From contig NZ_CP156060.1 in assembly GCF_039778605.1 (NCBI RefSeq), forward strand, positions 3,252,001 through 3,316,000: a stretch of DNA of 64,000 bases. The letters run 5' to 3'. Shown in pieces: positions 36,637-45,850 of this stretch. The notes below the pieces were generated by a model that was not told the origin of the DNA, did not search any database, and saw only the letters and a program-made list of their open reading frames with translations. Every line of letters begins with the position of its first letter. The first letter of the stretch is position 1. The stretch is from Flavobacterium sp. WV_118_3. GTDB taxonomy: Bacteria; Bacteroidota; Bacteroidia; Flavobacteriales; Flavobacteriaceae. The translations under genes and the position numbers were made by a program.

Positions 36637-37953
36637 ATGGATTTAAAAGAAAAACTGTTAGCCTCTTTTATGGCTTTTGAAGAACGCGTAGATGTACAGG
36701 CAACCCTGCACGACGTTCGTACCGAAGCCTTGAAGAACTTTGAAAATAAAGGTTTTCCAACCAAAAAGGAGGAAGCCTGGAAATATACGTCGCTGAACGC
36801 TATTTTAAAAAAGGATTTCAGTGTATTTCCGAAAGAAGAAAGTGCTGTCGATTTTAAGGAGGTAAAGAAATACTTCCTGAATGATGTGGATACTTATAAA
36901 GTGGTTTTTGTGGATGGGGTTTTTAGCTCGTTTTTGTCATCAACAACACACGACGGACTGGATGTTTGTTTGATGTCATCGGCATTGACCAAACCCAAAT
37001 ACAAAATGATAATCGATACCTATTTTAATCAGGTAGCGAGTAAAGAAGAAAGCTTAACGTCCCTAAATACGGCTTTTGCCTATGAAGGTGCGTATATCAA
37101 TATCCCGAAAAGTAAAGTAGCCGACAAACCGATCGAAATTATCTACTTTTCCACCGGAAACGAAGCGGCTTTGATGGTACAACCCCGAAATCTGATTATC
37201 GTGGGGGAAAACGCGCATGTGCAAATTACAGAGCGTCACCAGAGCTTAAACGAGAATCCGGTATTGATCAATTCTGTTACTGAAATCTTCGCGCACAAAC
37301 GCGCTATTGTCGATTTCTATAAGATTCAGAATGATGTGCAAACCACAACATTGATCGACAATACGTATATTTCCCAAAAACAGGAAAGTATCGTTTCGGT
37401 ACATACCTTTACGTTTGGTGGAAATATCACCCGTAATAACCTGAACTTCTATCACGAAGGCGAGCGTATCGACAGTACGTTAAAAGGAATTACAATTATT
37501 GGCGACAAACAACACGTAGATCACTATACCTTGGTACACCATTCACAACCAAATTGTGAAAGCCACCAGAATTACAAAGGTATCTTTGGAGACAATTCAA
37601 CCGGTGTGTTTAACGGGAAGATTTATGTGGAAAAAGAAGCGCAGAAAACCGATGCATTCCAGCAAAACAACAACATTTTGTTGAGTGATAAAGCGACGAT
37701 AAACGCCAAGCCGCAGTTGGAAATCTTTGCCGACGATGTAAAATGTTCGCACGGTTGTACGATCGGACAGTTGGACGAAAATGCGATGTTCTACATGCAA
37801 CAACGCGGAATTCCGAGAAAAGAAGCCAAAGCGTTATTGATGTATGCCTTTACAAGTGAAGTAACCGCAAGTATTAAAATACCGGAATTGAAAAACAAAA
37901 TTGCCCGTATCATTGCCACTAAATTAGGGGTGAATATGGGATTCGATTTGTAA
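36637..37953 (+). CDS. sufD: Fe-S cluster assembly protein SufD
   Basis: A 438-residue partner of SufB. The C-terminal beta-helix contains the diagnostic DVKCSHGCTIGQLDENAMFY and QQRGIPRKEAKALL segments. I use the ATG at 36637; a TTG further upstream would add five residues without support. A terminator follows, separating this block from the metal-efflux operon. Confidence 0.96.
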   Translation: MDLKEKLLASFMAFEERVDVQATLHDVRTEALKNFENKGFPTKKEEAWKYTSLNAILKKDFSVFPKEESAVDFKEVKKYFLNDVDTYKVVFVDGVFSSFLSSTTHDGLDVCLMSSALTKPKYKMIIDTYFNQVASKEESLTSLNTAFAYEGAYINIPKSKVADKPIEIIYFSTGNEAALMVQPRNLIIVGENAHVQITERHQSLNENPVLINSVTEIFAHKRAIVDFYKIQNDVQTTTLIDNTYISQKQESIVSVHTFTFGGNITRNNLNFYHEGERIDSTLKGITIIGDKQHVDHYTLVHHSQPNCESHQNYKGIFGDNSTGVFNGKIYVEKEAQKTDAFQQNNNILLSDKATINAKPQLEIFADDVKCSHGCTIGQLDENAMFYMQQRGIPRKEAKALLMYAFTSEVTASIKIPELKNKIARIIATKLGVNMGFDL

Positions 37954-37976
37954 TACAAGACCACTCAAAATAAATG

Positions 37977-38006
37977 AAAGCCTGACAAAATTGTCAGGCT
38001 TTTTTG
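37977..38006 (+). terminator. Intrinsic terminator after sufD
   Basis: AAGCCTGACAA and TTGTCAGGCTT pair across two bases, followed by a T-run. The remaining 200 bp before the next gene is AT-rich, with no gene seen. Confidence 0.9.
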
Positions 38007-38213
38007 TTTAAAAACATGCGTTTTGCGAATTTTAAATGGTTTTATACGAGTGAATTACGATTTTTATTGTTAATTTTAATTGCGAGATGGATGAGGTTCA
38101 TGAAAATCTAATAAAAATCTAATGAGATAAATTAGCTTTTATTTGAGTGAAGGTGGAATTTTGTTGCAGAATTAAGATTCGTTGTTGAAGACAAATTTCA
38201 ATACTGTTTTTAT

Positions 38214-39467
38214 ATGAAATTGAAACTATTGCTCACTTTTGCCCTCGTAGTTATGGCAAAAGACGTGGTGGTATCGCAAACGGTTTACGATATCAAAACG
38301 GCACTACAAACCGCAAAGGCCAATAACCGGGAACTCAAATCGGAACAGCTCACCGTACAGGTGGCACAAGCCGACGTGGTTACGGCGAAATTACGACCAA
38401 ACCTGTCGTTAAACAATCAGACACTACAACTGGCCGAATCGGCACATTATGCGCCCGGTACCCAATGGAGTAATGCCCAGAACCGCCAGGTTTGGTGGCA
38501 GCTAACCAAACAGTTCCAGCTTCCGTCACAACGGAAAAATAAAATCGATGTGGCCAATAAAAGTGTAGCCGTTTCGGAAGCAGCCTATCAGGATTTCGAA
38601 CGCAACTTGCTTACGGATGTCGCGATGAAATGGCTGGATGTATGGTTGGCACAGAAAAAATGGCAAACGGCTTTGATGGCCAAAAACAACTGGGATACGT
38701 TGGTTACGATCAATAAAAACCGATTGAAAAATCAGGTGATCACCACGACCGATTATAATCGTACGGAGTTGGTAGCCAATCAATACAACCTGTTGTCGCA
38801 AACTTCAAAACAGGATTACCAGAATAAATTAAATACACTGAAATTCGCTTTAGGTGTGACGAATGATATTGCCATTGCTGCGGATGATGCTGTCGAACTT
38901 TCGGCACTGCAAAACCAGGATCAGATGTTGCAAAACGCCATCGAAAACCGAAGCGATATCAACGTGCTGAAAAACAATGTGGAGATGATGAAAAGTAATA
39001 TCTCCCTTCAGAAAAGCATGGCCTATCCGCAACCGGAATTGGGAGCGATTTATAATCCGCAAAATACGGTGCCGTATGTCGGGATTTATGCGACGATTGA
39101 TCTGCCGTTTTTCGATAGAAATCAAGGCGAAATCAAAAAATCACAGGTCACCAAAGACAAAGCCGAACAAGAACTGGCAACCTCCAAAGAGCGTATCAAA
39201 ACAGAAATTGGAAACGCCTACGCCAGTTACAAACAGTTCGAACAGAATGCCGGAAATCTGAAAAAAATGAAAGAACAATCGTATCAGATTCTAAGTAATG
39301 TGAAATATGCCTATATGCGCGGCGGAACCACTTTAATCGACTTTCTGGAAGCACAACGTACGTGGTACGACAGTCAGGAAAATTATTACGAAGCGGTCTA
39401 CCAGCACAAAGAAAGTTATATCCAATTACTATACACAACAGGTTTAATAAATCAAATCGCACAATAA
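38214..39467 (+). CDS. TolC-family outer-membrane efflux protein
   Basis: A 417-residue protein with a signal peptide (ending VVVSQ). It contains the repeated long-helix architecture of OEP/TolC proteins, with conserved LRPNLSLNNQTLQLAES and FFDRNQGEIKKSQ segments like those in CzcC/CusC-type channels. It is the outer-membrane exit duct of the tripartite metal pump encoded downstream. Its stop codon TAA shares an A with the ATG of the adaptor gene, so the two are translationally coupled. Confidence 0.92.
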   Translation: MKLKLLLTFALVVMAKDVVVSQTVYDIKTALQTAKANNRELKSEQLTVQVAQADVVTAKLRPNLSLNNQTLQLAESAHYAPGTQWSNAQNRQVWWQLTKQFQLPSQRKNKIDVANKSVAVSEAAYQDFERNLLTDVAMKWLDVWLAQKKWQTALMAKNNWDTLVTINKNRLKNQVITTTDYNRTELVANQYNLLSQTSKQDYQNKLNTLKFALGVTNDIAIAADDAVELSALQNQDQMLQNAIENRSDINVLKNNVEMMKSNISLQKSMAYPQPELGAIYNPQNTVPYVGIYATIDLPFFDRNQGEIKKSQVTKDKAEQELATSKERIKTEIGNAYASYKQFEQNAGNLKKMKEQSYQILSNVKYAYMRGGTTLIDFLEAQRTWYDSQENYYEAVYQHKESYIQLLYTTGLINQIAQ

Positions 39468-40468
39468 TGAAACGTGTTTTTTCAATTTTAGTTTTAGGGC
39501 TCTTGCTTTCCTGCAATTCCAAAGAGAAAAAGAAAGTAGAAGACCCACAGCCTCCGAAAGTAGAAAACGACGGAAGCCTTATCACGTTCACGGATAAGAG
39601 TATATTCAACCTCTTTAAAACCGAAGTAATCGGAAGCGGTTCCTTAAGCGGGGATTTGATGGCGGTTGGTCAGGTAGGCGCAACGGTACTCGGATCGGAT
39701 TCCGGTAGTTCCAACAATATTGTGTTGTTCGAAAATCCCGAACTGGCTTCCAATTACACCCAATTGATCCAGCATCAGATTAATATCAAACAAATCAGTA
39801 ATGTCAATATCAAACAACGTCAGATTGAGTTGGCCCGGGCAAAAGACCTGAATCAGCACGGTGCGATGACCGGCCAGGAGTTGTTAAATGCGCAAACGGC
39901 TTTGTCTATGGAAATGACCAATTTGTCGAACGAAAAAGCAGCAATCATCGAACACGAAGCCATGTTGAAATCGGCTGGTTTCGATCCGGATTTGTTGCGA
40001 AGAGCACAAAAAGGTGCGGCCTATCTGGTGAGTGATATTCCGGAAAATCAAATCAGTAAATTGAAAAAAGGGGATACCTGTCGTATTCAGTTTACGGCCT
40101 ATCCGAATGAAACCTTTACCGGTAAAATCGAAGCTATTGCCGATCGGGTGGATTTTACCACGCGTATGGTGAAACTGCGCATCGGATTAAATAATGCCGA
40201 CGACCGACTAAAAGTGGGGATGTATGCCAATGTGGCTTTCGGGTTAAAAAGTAATAATACGATTAGTGTACCCAAAACGGCTATCGTAACGGTGCAAGGT
40301 AAAAACTATGTGTTTATACAGAAAAACGACTCTCAGTTTGAACGAAAAGAAGTGCAGATCGGACAGCAGATTGGCGATCGGATTATCATCTTCGGAGGTG
40401 TCGATAATGGAAGTAAAGTCGTAAAAGACGGGGTAATGCAGCTTAAAGGATTGTCATTCGGTTACTAA
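39467..40468 (+). CDS. RND efflux periplasmic adaptor subunit (lipoprotein)
   Basis: A 333-residue membrane-fusion protein of the CusB/CzcB type. The lipoprotein signal is VLGLLLSCNSK (Cys16). It contains a helical hairpin (about residues 90-175), a beta-barrel region (KKGDTCRIQFTAYPNETFTGKIEAI, given by its ends) and a membrane-proximal C-terminal domain. I chose the ATG at 39467, which overlaps the tolC stop; a longer frame runs into that gene. It lacks the His/Met-rich N-terminus of some copper adaptors. Confidence 0.92.
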   Translation: MKRVFSILVLGLLLSCNSKEKKKVEDPQPPKVENDGSLITFTDKSIFNLFKTEVIGSGSLSGDLMAVGQVGATVLGSDSGSSNNIVLFENPELASNYTQLIQHQINIKQISNVNIKQRQIELARAKDLNQHGAMTGQELLNAQTALSMEMTNLSNEKAAIIEHEAMLKSAGFDPDLLRRAQKGAAYLVSDIPENQISKLKKGDTCRIQFTAYPNETFTGKIEAIADRVDFTTRMVKLRIGLNNADDRLKVGMYANVAFGLKSNNTISVPKTAIVTVQGKNYVFIQKNDSQFERKEVQIGQQIGDRIIIFGGVDNGSKVVKDGVMQLKGLSFGY

Positions 40469-40480
40469 AAAGTTATACAA

Positions 40481-40780
40481 ATGGTACAAGCTCAGATTTT
40501 TATTGACAAAGACGAATTGAGAGGCACGCGTCCTTTATACGAATTCATCTTATTGTTTCTGTTGGAAAAAAATATCGCAGGAGCAACCGCATTTAACGGA
40601 TTTATGGGCTTTGGAAAACACCAGAAGCTGAAACGGCCGAACCGGGAATTTTCTTTTGACGAAACACCGCTGGTGATCTCTTTTGTCGATACAAAAGAAA
40701 ATGTGGAAGAAGCTATAAAAGAATTGCGAAACGTGTACAGCGGAGGATTAATTATCACACATGCTGTGGAACAATGGTAA
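40481..40780 (+). CDS. Small PII-like DUF190 protein
   Basis: A 99-residue cytoplasmic protein resembling the DUF190 family, with a ferredoxin-like PII fold: QAQIFIDKDELRGTRPLYEF at the N-terminus, GATAFNGFMGFGKH in the middle (a DUF190 landmark) and VYSGGLIITHAVEQ at the end. PII-like proteins sense small ligands and bind partner proteins as trimers. It sits in frame order between the adaptor and the RND pump (12 bp after one, 3 bp before the other), so it is made together with them and may regulate the pump. The ligand is unknown. Confidence 0.85.
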   Translation: MVQAQIFIDKDELRGTRPLYEFILLFLLEKNIAGATAFNGFMGFGKHQKLKRPNREFSFDETPLVISFVDTKENVEEAIKELRNVYSGGLIITHAVEQW

Positions 40781-40783
40781 AAA

Positions 40784-43700
40784 ATGATTAAGAATTTACT
40801 TTTATTCTCACTTAGAAACCGATGGATTGTAGTGGGGATCAGTATCGCTTTGATGCTGGTGGGCTATTTTTGCTTTACGCAATTAAAAATTGAAGCGTAT
40901 CCGGATATTGCCGATACCAACGTAATTGTTGTGGCACAATACAAAGGGCGTGCTGCCGAAGAGGTGGAACAACAGGTTACAGTGGCTATCGAACGGGCGC
41001 TACAAAATACACCGAACGTACTGGACAGAAGAAGCCGTACGATTTTCGGTCTGGGAATTGTTCAGTTGACGTTTAAAGACGGAACAGACGATTATTTCGC
41101 CCGACAACAGGTTATGGAGCGATTGGCAACAGCCGATTTGCCGGATGGTGTGGAGGTCGAATTGGCGCCATTGTCAACCGCGGTTGGGGAGATTTTCCGT
41201 TATGTGGTGGAAGCACCGCCAAGTTTTACACCAATCCAAATCCGGGATTTACAGGACTGGGTGATCAAACCGTATTTGCTGCAAACCGATGGGATTGCTG
41301 ATATTACGACCTTTGGCGGGCCATTAAAACAGTTTCATATTCAGTTATCACCGGAAAAACTGCGAAAATACGACCTGAAAATTTCCGATATTGAGGAAAA
41401 GGTAGTTGCGAATAATATCAACTCCGGAGGAAATACCATCGAACGTGGCGGACAGGCTTTTGCGGTTCGTGGACTCGGAGCGATTAAAAGCGAAAAGGAT
41501 ATTGAAAACATCGTGATCAAAACGGCCAACGGACTTCCGGTTTTTATCCGCGATGTGGGCGAAGTGGAAATCATGCCACCACCGCCAAGTGGGGTTTTGG
41601 GCTATACATTCCCGGATGAAAAAGTGGATGTCAATAATGGAGTGGAAGGAATCGTGTTATTACGCCGTTATGAAAACCCGAGTGAGGTTTTAAAAAGTCT
41701 GAAACAGCGCATCGCCGACCTTCAGGATCACGAATTACCGGAAGGGGTGAAAATCCGTACAATGTACGATCGTAGCTTCCTGATCAATCACTCGCTGGAA
41801 ACCGTAGGGCATACCTTGTTCGAAGGAATCAGTATTGTGATTATCGTCTTGATCTTTTTCCTGGGAAGCTGGCGAAGTGCATTAGTGGTAGCGTTGACCA
41901 TTCCGTTCTCGTTATTGTTTGCTTTTATCATTATGCGATTAACCGGTATTCCGGCCAACTTGCTATCGTTGGGAGCGATCGACTTCGGGATTATCGTTGA
42001 TGGTGCCGTGGTCATGGCCGAACACTTGATCAGGCGTTATAAAAAGGCGACCATCGAAGAGCGAAAAGAAGGTATTGTAAAAATTACCATGCTTTCGGCT
42101 CAGGAAGTGGGGCGTGAGATTTTCTTCTCGGTGGCGATTATCATTCTGGCCTATATGCCGATTTTATTGATGACGCGTGTAGAAGGGAAATTGTTCTCCC
42201 CAATGGCGTTAACATTATCGTTTGCAGTAGTGGGTTCGATGTTGGCAGCGCTAACGCTGATACCGGTACTGATCTCGTTTGTGTATAACAAAGTGGTTTC
42301 GAATACCGATTCGGAGATCAAAGAACACAAAAACATCGTACTGGATTATCTGGATAAAAAATACAGCAAGCTACTTAGTGGATTGTTGAACAATTATAAG
42401 AAAACCGTTTATATCGGAATGGCGGTGGTGTTTGTACTGATCGCATTCGGAGCGCGTTTGGGATCGGAGTTCTTACCGGAATTGGACGAGGGATCGATCT
42501 TTATCCGTGGAAATTTCCCGGCGGGTATTTCGATTCAGGAGAATTCGACCTATTCGCCTAAAATCCGAAAAGTGATTTCCAAATATCCGCAGATTTCCTA
42601 TATCATTACACAGGCGGGGCGAAATGACGATGGTACCGACCCGTTCCCGGCCAACCGTAACGAGATTCTGATCGGATTAAAAGATTATAAATTGTGGAGT
42701 GATACGATTACCAAAAAAGAACTGGTAAAAATGGTTCGTACCGATCTGGAACATGCGTTGCCAAGTGTGCGTTTCTCCTCCGGTCAGCCCATTATCGACC
42801 AGGTAATGGAGATTGTAACCGGTAGTGCGGCCGATTTAGCGGTGAGTATCGTGGGAGATGATTTGCAGTTGATGCGTTCCAAAGCCGATAGTATTGTGTC
42901 GATTGTTAATAAAATGAAAGGAAGTGCCGCGGTGAACATCGAACAGGAAGGACCGCAGGAACAGTTGTCAATCCATATCGACCGTGAAAAAACAGCTCGT
43001 TTTGGAATTAATGTTTCCGATGTTCAGGATATTATCGAAGCCGCGATCGGTGGAAAAGCGATTACCACCTTATACGACGGTGTAAAACGATACGATATCG
43101 TAGTGCGCTATTTGCCACAACACCGTGCGAATATCGATGAGATCAAATCCTTATTAGTGACGTCAACCAATGGGGCTTTAATTCCAATTGATCAGTTGGC
43201 GGATGTAAGTTTTATTCAGGGACAAACCAATATTTACCACTACAATGGAAAACGTATGATTACTGTACGTACCAATATCGTTGGACGCGATCAGGTGAGT
43301 TTTGTAAAAGAGCTGGAAGGAAAAATCAACAAAACGGTTAAAGTACCAAAAGGCTACCAGATCATTTACGGTGGGCAATATGAAAACCTGGAACGTGCCG
43401 GTAAACAATTATTACTAACAATTCCATTAACGATTGGACTGGTGTTTATATTACTGTTCTCACTTTATAAAAACTTTAAAGACACGTTGATTACGATGGC
43501 TTGTATCCTGTTTGCCCTTGGTGGCGGAATCACAGCCTTATTGTTACGCGGTTATTACTTTAACGTTTCGGCAGGTGTAGGATTTGTATCGATATTTGGT
43601 ATATCGGTAATGGCCGGAGTATTGCTCGTCTCGGCGCTCAATAGAGCCAATGTAGGAATCAGTGATGAAAGTTCCCGAGAGACGGTCGAAAAAGTCTCCA

Positions 43701-43903
43701 AAGAGCAATTGCGCGCAATCTTATCCATTCTGGTATTAGCCGTACTGGGATTAATACCGGCGGCAACGTCAACCGGAATCGGTTCCGATGTACAACGTCC
43801 GTTGGCTACGGTAATTATCGGAGGATTGTTGAGTACGCTTGTTTTTGCACCGCTTATCATTCCGGCCTTGTATTACTGGATTCATCCAACGAAGAAAATT
43901 TAA
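40784..43903 (+). CDS. CusA/CzcA-family heavy-metal RND efflux pump
   Basis: A 1039-residue inner-membrane proton-driven pump with 12 expected transmembrane helices and two large periplasmic loops. The N-terminus (RNRWIVVGISIALMLVGYF, IEAYPDIADTNVIV) is typical of the HME family. The TM4 motif reads DFGIIVDGAVVMAEH (about residue 405): the proton-relay Asp pair is kept, and Glu-His occurs where CzcA has Glu-Asn. The exported metal (Co/Zn/Cd, Ni or Cu/Ag) cannot be told from this alone. It ends a four-gene operon. Confidence 0.96.
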   Translation: MIKNLLLFSLRNRWIVVGISIALMLVGYFCFTQLKIEAYPDIADTNVIVVAQYKGRAAEEVEQQVTVAIERALQNTPNVLDRRSRTIFGLGIVQLTFKDGTDDYFARQQVMERLATADLPDGVEVELAPLSTAVGEIFRYVVEAPPSFTPIQIRDLQDWVIKPYLLQTDGIADITTFGGPLKQFHIQLSPEKLRKYDLKISDIEEKVVANNINSGGNTIERGGQAFAVRGLGAIKSEKDIENIVIKTANGLPVFIRDVGEVEIMPPPPSGVLGYTFPDEKVDVNNGVEGIVLLRRYENPSEVLKSLKQRIADLQDHELPEGVKIRTMYDRSFLINHSLETVGHTLFEGISIVIIVLIFFLGSWRSALVVALTIPFSLLFAFIIMRLTGIPANLLSLGAIDFGIIVDGAVVMAEHLIRRYKKATIEERKEGIVKITMLSAQEVGREIFFSVAIIILAYMPILLMTRVEGKLFSPMALTLSFAVVGSMLAALTLIPVLISFVYNKVVSNTDSEIKEHKNIVLDYLDKKYSKLLSGLLNNYKKTVYIGMAVVFVLIAFGARLGSEFLPELDEGSIFIRGNFPAGISIQENSTYSPKIRKVISKYPQISYIITQAGRNDDGTDPFPANRNEILIGLKDYKLWSDTITKKELVKMVRTDLEHALPSVRFSSGQPIIDQVMEIVTGSAADLAVSIVGDDLQLMRSKADSIVSIVNKMKGSAAVNIEQEGPQEQLSIHIDREKTARFGINVSDVQDIIEAAIGGKAITTLYDGVKRYDIVVRYLPQHRANIDEIKSLLVTSTNGALIPIDQLADVSFIQGQTNIYHYNGKRMITVRTNIVGRDQVSFVKELEGKINKTVKVPKGYQIIYGGQYENLERAGKQLLLTIPLTIGLVFILLFSLYKNFKDTLITMACILFALGGGITALLLRGYYFNVSAGVGFVSIFGISVMAGVLLVSALNRANVGISDESSRETVEKVSKEQLRAILSILVLAVLGLIPAATSTGIGSDVQRPLATVIIGGLLSTLVFAPLIIPALYYWIHPTKKI

Positions 43904-43924
43904 CAGGAGATCTCAATCCTAAAG

Positions 43925-43992
43925 CCGTGCCGATATGCGAGGTCGGTACGGTTATACATAAAAAGGCGGTCCGTTTTTGGACGGCCTTTTTT
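43925..43992 (+). terminator. Double hairpin terminator after the efflux operon
   Basis: Two successive hairpins. CCGTGCCGA (43925-43933) pairs with TCGGTACGG (43943-43951). Then AAAAGGCGGTCC pairs with GGACGGCCTTTT, with one mismatch, followed by T residues (43960-43992). The second has the form of an intrinsic terminator. Confidence 0.75.
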
Positions 43993-44054
43993 GCTTTCCC
44001 AAAAGGCTCCCTTAAATCTGTCTTAATTTATGCGTCTTTTAAAGAAACATCCCG

Positions 44055-44062
44055 TAAATTTG
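44055..44062 (+). promoter_or_regulatory. -7 promoter element for the sufS block
   Basis: TAAATTTG fits TAnnTTTG, 73 bp before sufS, giving the second SUF block its own promoter. Confidence 0.5.
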
Positions 44063-44075
44063 CATGGATTAAAAA

Positions 44076-44112
44076 ATGGAGGGACAGGCGATTCGCTTGT
44101 CTGCAATTCCAT
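44076..44112 (+). other. Hairpin in the sufS leader
   Basis: ATGGA (44076-44080) pairs with TCCAT (44108-44112), enclosing GACAGGCGATTCGCTTGTC (44083-44101), which also folds on itself with one G-T pair. It ends 24 bp before the sufS start, so it could shape translation. No known riboswitch recognised. Confidence 0.35.
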
Positions 44113-44135
44113 CTGACAAAAAACAGTAAAATCAG

Positions 44136-45356
44136 ATGAAAAAACTAGATATTCAGGCCGTAAGAGCCGATTTTCCCATACTTTCTCAAACAGTAAACGG
44201 AAAACCGCTGGTCTATTTTGATAATGGCGCCACCGCCCAAAAACCGAAAGTGGTAATCGATGCGATTACAAAATATTACGAGGAAATCAATGCGAATATC
44301 CATAGAGGCGTGCATACCTTGAGCCAGTTGGCAACCGATGCGTATGAAGTGTCCCGTAATACGATTCAAAAACATCTGAATGCCAAACACAATCACGAGA
44401 TTATTTTTACGTCGGGGACAACCCATGGAATTAATCTGGTGGCCAATGGTTTTGCCGCACTTTTACAACCGGGCGATGAAGTAATGGTTTCGGCTATCGA
44501 ACACCATAGCAACATCGTGCCGTGGCAGTTTTTATGCGAGCGTACCGGTGCAAATTTGGTTGTGATTCCGATGAACGAAAAAGGAGAATTGATCCTTTCG
44601 GAATTCGACAGGTTGCTGAATGATAAAGTAAAAATCATTGCGGTAAATCATATTTCTAATGCGTTGGGAACGGTAAACCCAATTGCCGAAATCATTGAAA
44701 AAGCACATCAGGTTGGTGCAGCCGTTTTAATCGACGGTGCACAGGCGACGCCCCATTTACGTCCCGACGTACAGGAACTGGATTGCGATTTCTATGTGTT
44801 TTCCGGTCATAAGGTTTGCGGACCAACTGGAGTCGGAATCTTATACGGAAAAGAAAGCTGGTTAAACCGACTACCACCGTATCAGGGTGGAGGTGAAATG
44901 ATCAAAGAAGTAACCTTCGAAAAAACAACTTACGCCGATTTACCGCATAAATTTGAAGCCGGAACACCCAATATCGCAGGCGGAATCGTTTTAGGAACCG
45001 CAATCGATTATCTGAATGGAATCGGGTTTGAAGCCATCGAAGCCTACGAACAGGAATTGTTGGCCTACGGAACCGAAAGATTATTGGAAATTGAAGGCGT
45101 AAAAATATACGGAACCGGAGCGCATAAAGCGTCGTTGATTTCGTTTAACATTGAAGGTATCCACCCGTACGATATCGGAACGATTGTCGACAAACTGGGA
45201 ATTGCCGTACGAACCGGTCACCACTGTGCACAACCGGTGATGAATTTCTTCGATATTCCGGGAACGGTGCGCGCGTCGTTTGCGTTTTACAATACGAAAG
45301 AAGAAATTGATATCTTTGTAGAAGCTGTAAAAAAAGCAAAACAAATGTTATCCTAA
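44136..45356 (+). CDS. sufS: Cysteine desulfurase SufS
   Basis: A 406-residue PLP enzyme that takes sulfur from cysteine for Fe-S assembly. The PLP lysine is in VFSGHKVCGPTGVG (about residue 226). The active-site Cys lies in RTGHHCAQPVM (about 364), with the surrounding sequence typical of group II (SufS) rather than IscS. It starts the second SUF block, with its own promoter and hairpin leader, 6.2 kb from sufD. The lipoprotein gene and sufE follow. Confidence 0.97.
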   Translation: MKKLDIQAVRADFPILSQTVNGKPLVYFDNGATAQKPKVVIDAITKYYEEINANIHRGVHTLSQLATDAYEVSRNTIQKHLNAKHNHEIIFTSGTTHGINLVANGFAALLQPGDEVMVSAIEHHSNIVPWQFLCERTGANLVVIPMNEKGELILSEFDRLLNDKVKIIAVNHISNALGTVNPIAEIIEKAHQVGAAVLIDGAQATPHLRPDVQELDCDFYVFSGHKVCGPTGVGILYGKESWLNRLPPYQGGGEMIKEVTFEKTTYADLPHKFEAGTPNIAGGIVLGTAIDYLNGIGFEAIEAYEQELLAYGTERLLEIEGVKIYGTGAHKASLISFNIEGIHPYDIGTIVDKLGIAVRTGHHCAQPVMNFFDIPGTVRASFAFYNTKEEIDIFVEAVKKAKQMLS

Positions 45357-45366
45357 AAACAAGCCT

Positions 45367-45846
45367 ATGAGACTAGTAACCCTTTTGGCATCGGTTATTA
45401 TTACCTGTACAGGATGCAACTGTACGAAGAAAAATATAGCCGGATCGACAGCAAAAGAAACCGAACTAACGATGAAACAGGAACAACAAAACCCGGTTTT
45501 TGAATATGATGCTTCATCAAGAGGGTTCTATCGAAAAATCGTACTGGACAATAAGGAATTACGGGTAAGCAGTACAAGAGGTGATAGGAGTGAACCAACG
45601 GTGATACAACTTTCGGATCAGGAGTGGAATGATATCCTGACGAACTTTAAAAAGATAGATCTGAAAGCGGTGCCGGAATTAAAAGCACCTACCGAAAAAA
45701 GGTTTTATGACGGTGCTGCGATGGCCAATTTTACGATACAAACCAAAGAAGGAACGTATACCGCACCTACTTTTGATCACGGATTTCCGCCGGCAGCGAT
45801 TGAAAAAATTGTAAATAAGCTAAATGAATTAGCCGACAAAAAATAA
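45367..45846 (+). CDS. Hypothetical lipoprotein between sufS and sufE
   Basis: A 159-residue protein with a lipoprotein signal (VIITCTGCNCTKKN). The lipidated Cys is probably the one in TGC; a second Cys follows two residues later. The mature part is hydrophilic, with FEYDASSRGFYRKIVLDNKE near its start. No family recognised. It is 10 bp after sufS and 4 bp before sufE, so it is made with Fe-S assembly genes, yet its signal places it in the envelope. Confidence 0.75.
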   Translation: MRLVTLLASVIITCTGCNCTKKNIAGSTAKETELTMKQEQQNPVFEYDASSRGFYRKIVLDNKELRVSSTRGDRSEPTVIQLSDQEWNDILTNFKKIDLKAVPELKAPTEKRFYDGAAMANFTIQTKEGTYTAPTFDHGFPPAAIEKIVNKLNELADKK

Positions 45847-45850
45847 CAAG

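Noticed and set aside
43927-44139. 70-codon open frame between the RND pump and sufS
   Set aside because: It runs through the terminator and the sufS leader hairpin, has no recognisable sequence and overlaps the sufS start.
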